Assembly: GCA_944472155.2 (NCBI GenBank)
Contig: OX235273.1
Coordinates: forward strand, 35,871,204-35,935,203
Source: Trichobilharzia szidati
Taxonomy: Eukaryota > Platyhelminthes > Trematoda > Strigeidida > Schistosomatidae
Length of the DNA: 64,000 nt
Direction: 5' to 3'
The notes under the pieces were generated by a model. That model was given only the letters and a program-made list of their open reading frames with translations. It searched no databases and had not been told where the DNA came from. Positions 61,050 to 64,000 of the stretch are shown here, in pieces. How positions within the stretch are numbered: the stretch's first letter is position 1; each line of letters opens with the position of its first letter. A program made the translations under genes and the position numbers.

Positions 61050-61400
61050 TTGTTGTTCTATTTATCACACACACATATACTCAGAGTCCATAGTTCAGTC
61101 ATACTAACTAGATACGCTCTAAAATCTTCTCCTTAAATAACCTTAACTTTTTCTAAATTATATTCAAATACACCCACTCCTCATCAGATCACATTTTCAA
61201 ATAACTGAGTCTTTTTAACTTATCTTTTGTTGTCATTGATGACAAGTCAGATGTTGTACTAATTACTAGAGTAATTAAATAATATTTCGTATAGTAAGGC
61301 TGGTATTGTGTAGCATATCAATAGCACAACCAGTACACCTTACAATCTGTCAATGCGTATATCATTGTTTGACATTTATTTAGCCTTAATTGTTTATACT
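61050..61400 (+). repeat. Diverged third copy of part of the 1.2-kb unit
   Basis: Shared order with 47880-48190: CTTCTCC, CTCATCAGATCACATTTTCA, a TTTTTAACTT stretch, GTCAGATGTTGTACTAATTA, GGCTGGTATTGTGTAGCATA and ACAACCAGTAC. Identity is moderate and gaps are frequent. Confidence 0.55.
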
Positions 61401-62050
61401 TCTTAGCCTCTTATTAGTTGTATTATTTCTCATCTTTGCACAGCAGGTTACTGCTATTTGTGCATTTGTTTTGTTTAATAATCGTGGTATATTATTATTA
61501 TCATAGTGATATATTATATAACTTATCATACAATGGCTGAAAACGATGCTACTGCGTTTACACCAGTCAGTCCTCATCTTAGCACCGACTGGGCACAACT
61601 ACCAACTTCTTTGTCATAGTTTGTGTGATGGTTCACTTCTGTCTAACGCGCGTTCCCTCTCACAAGAAACTGAGACTAACCTGGTCATTGTATGTCTTCA
61701 GGAACAATATTATATCGATTTCACTGATATATGGAGTAGTACTTGGGTTGAGTTTTTCTCTGTACTATTCATCTTACTGGAGTGAATCATTCCACACTTA
61801 GCTAAAAATTCTTATCTTCCGATAATCTCACCAACCACGATCTGCTGATATGACCTATACCGTTGACTTTAATCACGGTCATTAGAAGGTATTTTGTAGA
61901 TTATATTATTTTGTCTCATTGGATTAGTAGGGTTGTTTAGTCTACAGAGCTTGTTCCTGAGTGAGTTTTTAGGCTGAGATGTCACCCGAACTCCCACTGT
62001 ACTAACAATGAAACGTAAGGTGAGGATTTTTACTTCATTTATTCTTCAAA
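61401..62050. other. No gene seen
   Basis: AT-rich DNA. Some PLE-like sequence may occur at 61830-62000 (complement of GAGATTATCGG, and TGTTTAGTCTACAGAGCTTG near 61934, which resembles 63399-63416), too decayed to annotate precisely. Confidence 0.4.
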
Positions 62051-62425
62051 TTTTTTCTAACAACACTCATCTTATTGACTAAATACAATCGTCTTAATTC
62101 CCGTCTTTTTGCATTCACATTTCTGAATGTACTTCATCTCCCTGCCACCTATTTCCCGCATATCACATTGAAAATTATATTGGTCTTTATTTATTCATTT
62201 ATCCAGGTATCCAATAAGTGTGTGACTCATATATTTTTAAAAAAAAAACGAAGTTGGGAAGTTGTGTGACTGAGTATCTTGATAGCGATGACAACGAGCA
62301 ATAAATTGTGTTCGGAACGTTGTCACTAAGTAAAATCAATCCTGTATAACCTTATGAGAATTTATCAAATGAATTTACTCTATGATGGAACTATACCCTA
62401 CGAGAGTGGTCAAGTTCTATTCCAT
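62050..62425 (+). mobile_element. PLE terminal (pLTR-like) segment
   Basis: Homologous to 42640-43010: ACACTCATCTTATTGACTAA, CTTGATAGCGATGACAACGA near 62278, GTTCGGAACGTTGTC near 62310 and CTCTATGATGGAACTATACC near 62379. Its orientation is opposite to the PLE at 62855-64000. An RTE fragment is inserted at its end. Confidence 0.75.
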
Positions 62426-62434
62426 ATATCAGTC

Positions 62435-62797
62435 TTCGCTCAATACTCAAGATCAGATGGCCAGCCAGGAAAGATCAGCAACAGCGATCTCTGGGAGCGA
62501 ACCAACCCACCAGGAACCGATTTCGCAATAAATAGGCGGGAAGAAATGGAGATGGATTGGCCATACTCTGAGGAAACCATCAAGTGACATCACTAGACAA
62601 GCCCTCGAGTGGAACTCGGAAGGGAAGCGACGAGTTAGTCGTCCAAGGGTGACCTGGAGGAGATCATGTGAAGAGGAGATGAAAGCATGTGGGCAGACCT
62701 GGAGCCAGGTGAAAACTCTAGCAGAGAACCGAACGCAATGGAGACGCATGGCTGAAGCCCTATGTTCCTCTAGGAACTAAAGGAAATAATAATAATA
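62435..62797 (+). mobile_element. RTE/SR2-type LINE 3' end with target-site duplication
   Basis: A 5'-truncated LINE of about 360 bp, from [14 protein letters not shown] codons to the terminus GAAGCCCTATGTTCCTCTAG near 62753 and an AATAATAAT tail. It is flanked by ATATCAGTC at 62426-62434 and 62795-62803, inside PLE terminal sequence. Low divergence from 54.6-55.0 kb. Confidence 0.88.
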
Positions 62798-62854
62798 TCA
62801 GTCAAATAGACATAATATTATTCAGAAATACATACAAGGAACAGGTTGGACTCA

Positions 62855-64000
62855 GTTTCCATTATGGGTAAATTTTGTTTTGATAAAGTCCCACAGTGGT
62901 ATACAGTAATGTTTACTGATGACGTTTCGAGCACAATTTATTGCTCATAATCATATCAAGGTAATCACACAACTTCCTAAATTCATTTATATAGTTCCAT
63001 TGTTTTTCACTTGATTTCATTGGTAGTAATATTTTCCATATTTCGGGTATGAGTGATGAATCATTCCTATTGCATGTGTTGGGTGTAGATTCGATGAACA
63101 AGGATTCAGTAATCAACCTCTCTCGCTCTCCACCTACCTAGATTACTTCTTAGAATTTTAACCCTCTCCCACCCTATTGTGTGGTTGTGTGCTAATGCAT
63201 GCATTGCAATTGCTGAGCTTTTTTCTAAATTACTCATCTTCTCGGGGTCAACCATTCTTACCTTAGCTAAATTCTTATGTTCTGACAATCTGACTACCCC
63301 TGACCTACTAGTTTGACCTATGTAGTTGACCTCAGTCACAGTCATTGCAGGGTATTTTGTAAATTATATTATTTTGTCTAATTGGGTCAACTGGGTCCTT
63401 TAACCTACAGAGCTTGTCCTACCTGAGTGAGTTTGTAGGTTTGAATACCACCCTAATTCCTGCTTTATTTAGAATCCTACGTAGGGTCTCAGATGTCCCC
63501 TCTTTATATGGTATAACTGTAGATGACTTATATTCTCTCTTGTTTATATTATTATTACTAGTTTCACAATTCTTTTTATTTTTCTTTTGGCCTTTTTCAA
63601 TCTTCCTAATGAATTTTAAAGGATAGTTATTTAACACCAACGCCTCTTCTATCTGTTTTATTTCATCATTTAGGTCTTTTTTTGTGCTACTTAGTGTCAT
63701 TGCTCGGTTTGTTAAACACTTAACTAAGCCTGCCTTAACAGTTAAAGGATGAGATGAATTAAAGTCTAAATATCTATTAGCAGAATGCGTTGGTTTTCTA
63801 TAAACACTAGTGTGAAGTTTACCTTCTTCTATTCGTTTTATTTTACAATCTAACATAGCTAATTCTCCTTGCTCATTTTCGGCTTCAAATGTGAATTTTA
63901 TTCCCTCCACTAGTGAGTTTATGTGTGTCAAGAAGCTAGAGATATGTTCTGTTTTTAACACTGTGAAAGTGTCATCCACATATCTCCACCATATTTTTCG
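62855..64000 (-). mobile_element. Penelope-like element, RT palm to 3' end, running off the window
   Basis: Reading leftwards from the edge: WWRYVDDTFTV (intact catalytic box at about 63965-64000), FTFEAENEQGELAMLDCKI, TSVYRKPTHSANRYLDFNSS, DEIKQIEEALVLNNYPLKF and EGTSETLRRILNKAGIRVVF, then TAG at 63419-63421. Beyond it lie the connector and GIY-YIG (VNYIGQTSRSGVVRLSEHK) in a shifted frame. A second shift near 63110 precedes ESLFIESTPNTC. The terminal segment with CTGATGACGTTTCGAGCAC (62919-62937) ends the element. The RT start lies outside the window. Confidence 0.92.
63419..64000 (-). pseudogene. PLE reverse transcriptase-endonuclease ORF, partial
   Basis: An open frame of about 194 codons that enters from beyond the right edge. 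It holds the RT catalytic YVDD, the following palm and thumb blocks and a lysine-rich linker. It ends at a TAG that is absent from the 60-kb copy, where the codons read RDK directly. The endonuclease is therefore cut off. In intact PLEs this single protein reverse-transcribes the element and nicks the target DNA. Confidence 0.88.

Overview
The window is eukaryotic DNA from a flatworm, most probably a schistosomatid blood fluke (Schistosoma, Trichobilharzia or a relative; I cannot fix the genus). The grounds are AT-rich intergenic DNA, 34-39 nt micro-introns at the 5' end of a gene, many Penelope-like elements (PLEs) with GIY-YIG endonuclease domains, RTE/SR2-type LINEs, and short elements carrying hammerhead ribozyme motifs, including one resembling the Sm-alpha SINE. 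The only cellular gene I can support is a complete three-exon beta-tubulin gene (36912-38313, +), in the middle of a stretch (about 34.7-41.7 kb) where I recognise no transposon. An assembly gap of 497 N lies at 34238-34734.

Layout. 0-18 kb: decayed RTE LINE 3' ends, a PLE relic, and many copies of a tRNA-derived short element with a hammerhead motif (called SINE-A here). 18-34 kb: sparse repeats, long featureless AT-rich stretches, and a 516-bp TTAG tetranucleotide tract at 30841-31356. 34.7-41.7 kb: the beta-tubulin island, followed by about 1.4 kb of strongly G+T-biased DNA. 42.6-52.6 kb: a PLE cluster with an element flanked by inverted pseudo-LTR-like arms and a 1.2-kb non-coding unit present twice in direct orientation. 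53.4-55.0 kb: the most complete RTE reverse transcriptase, broken by frameshifts and a stop codon. 55.7-64 kb: several PLE copies, including a very similar pair facing tail to tail; one is split by a SINE-A and the other runs off the right edge of the window at its RT catalytic YVDD box.

How the parts relate. RTE LINEs and PLEs are the autonomous, now mostly dead, retroelements. SINE-C shares the 3' end of the RTE LINE and was probably mobilised by it. SINE-A combines a pol III-type internal promoter, a type-I hammerhead motif with a palindromic helix III, and an inverted copy of its own 3' end at its 5' end. In three copies this whole composite is bounded by 12-13-bp target-site duplications. 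Inverted terminal copies and hammerheads are known PLE features, so I infer, without proof, that SINE-A is a retrozyme-like non-autonomous partner of the PLEs. This is the most interesting system in the window.
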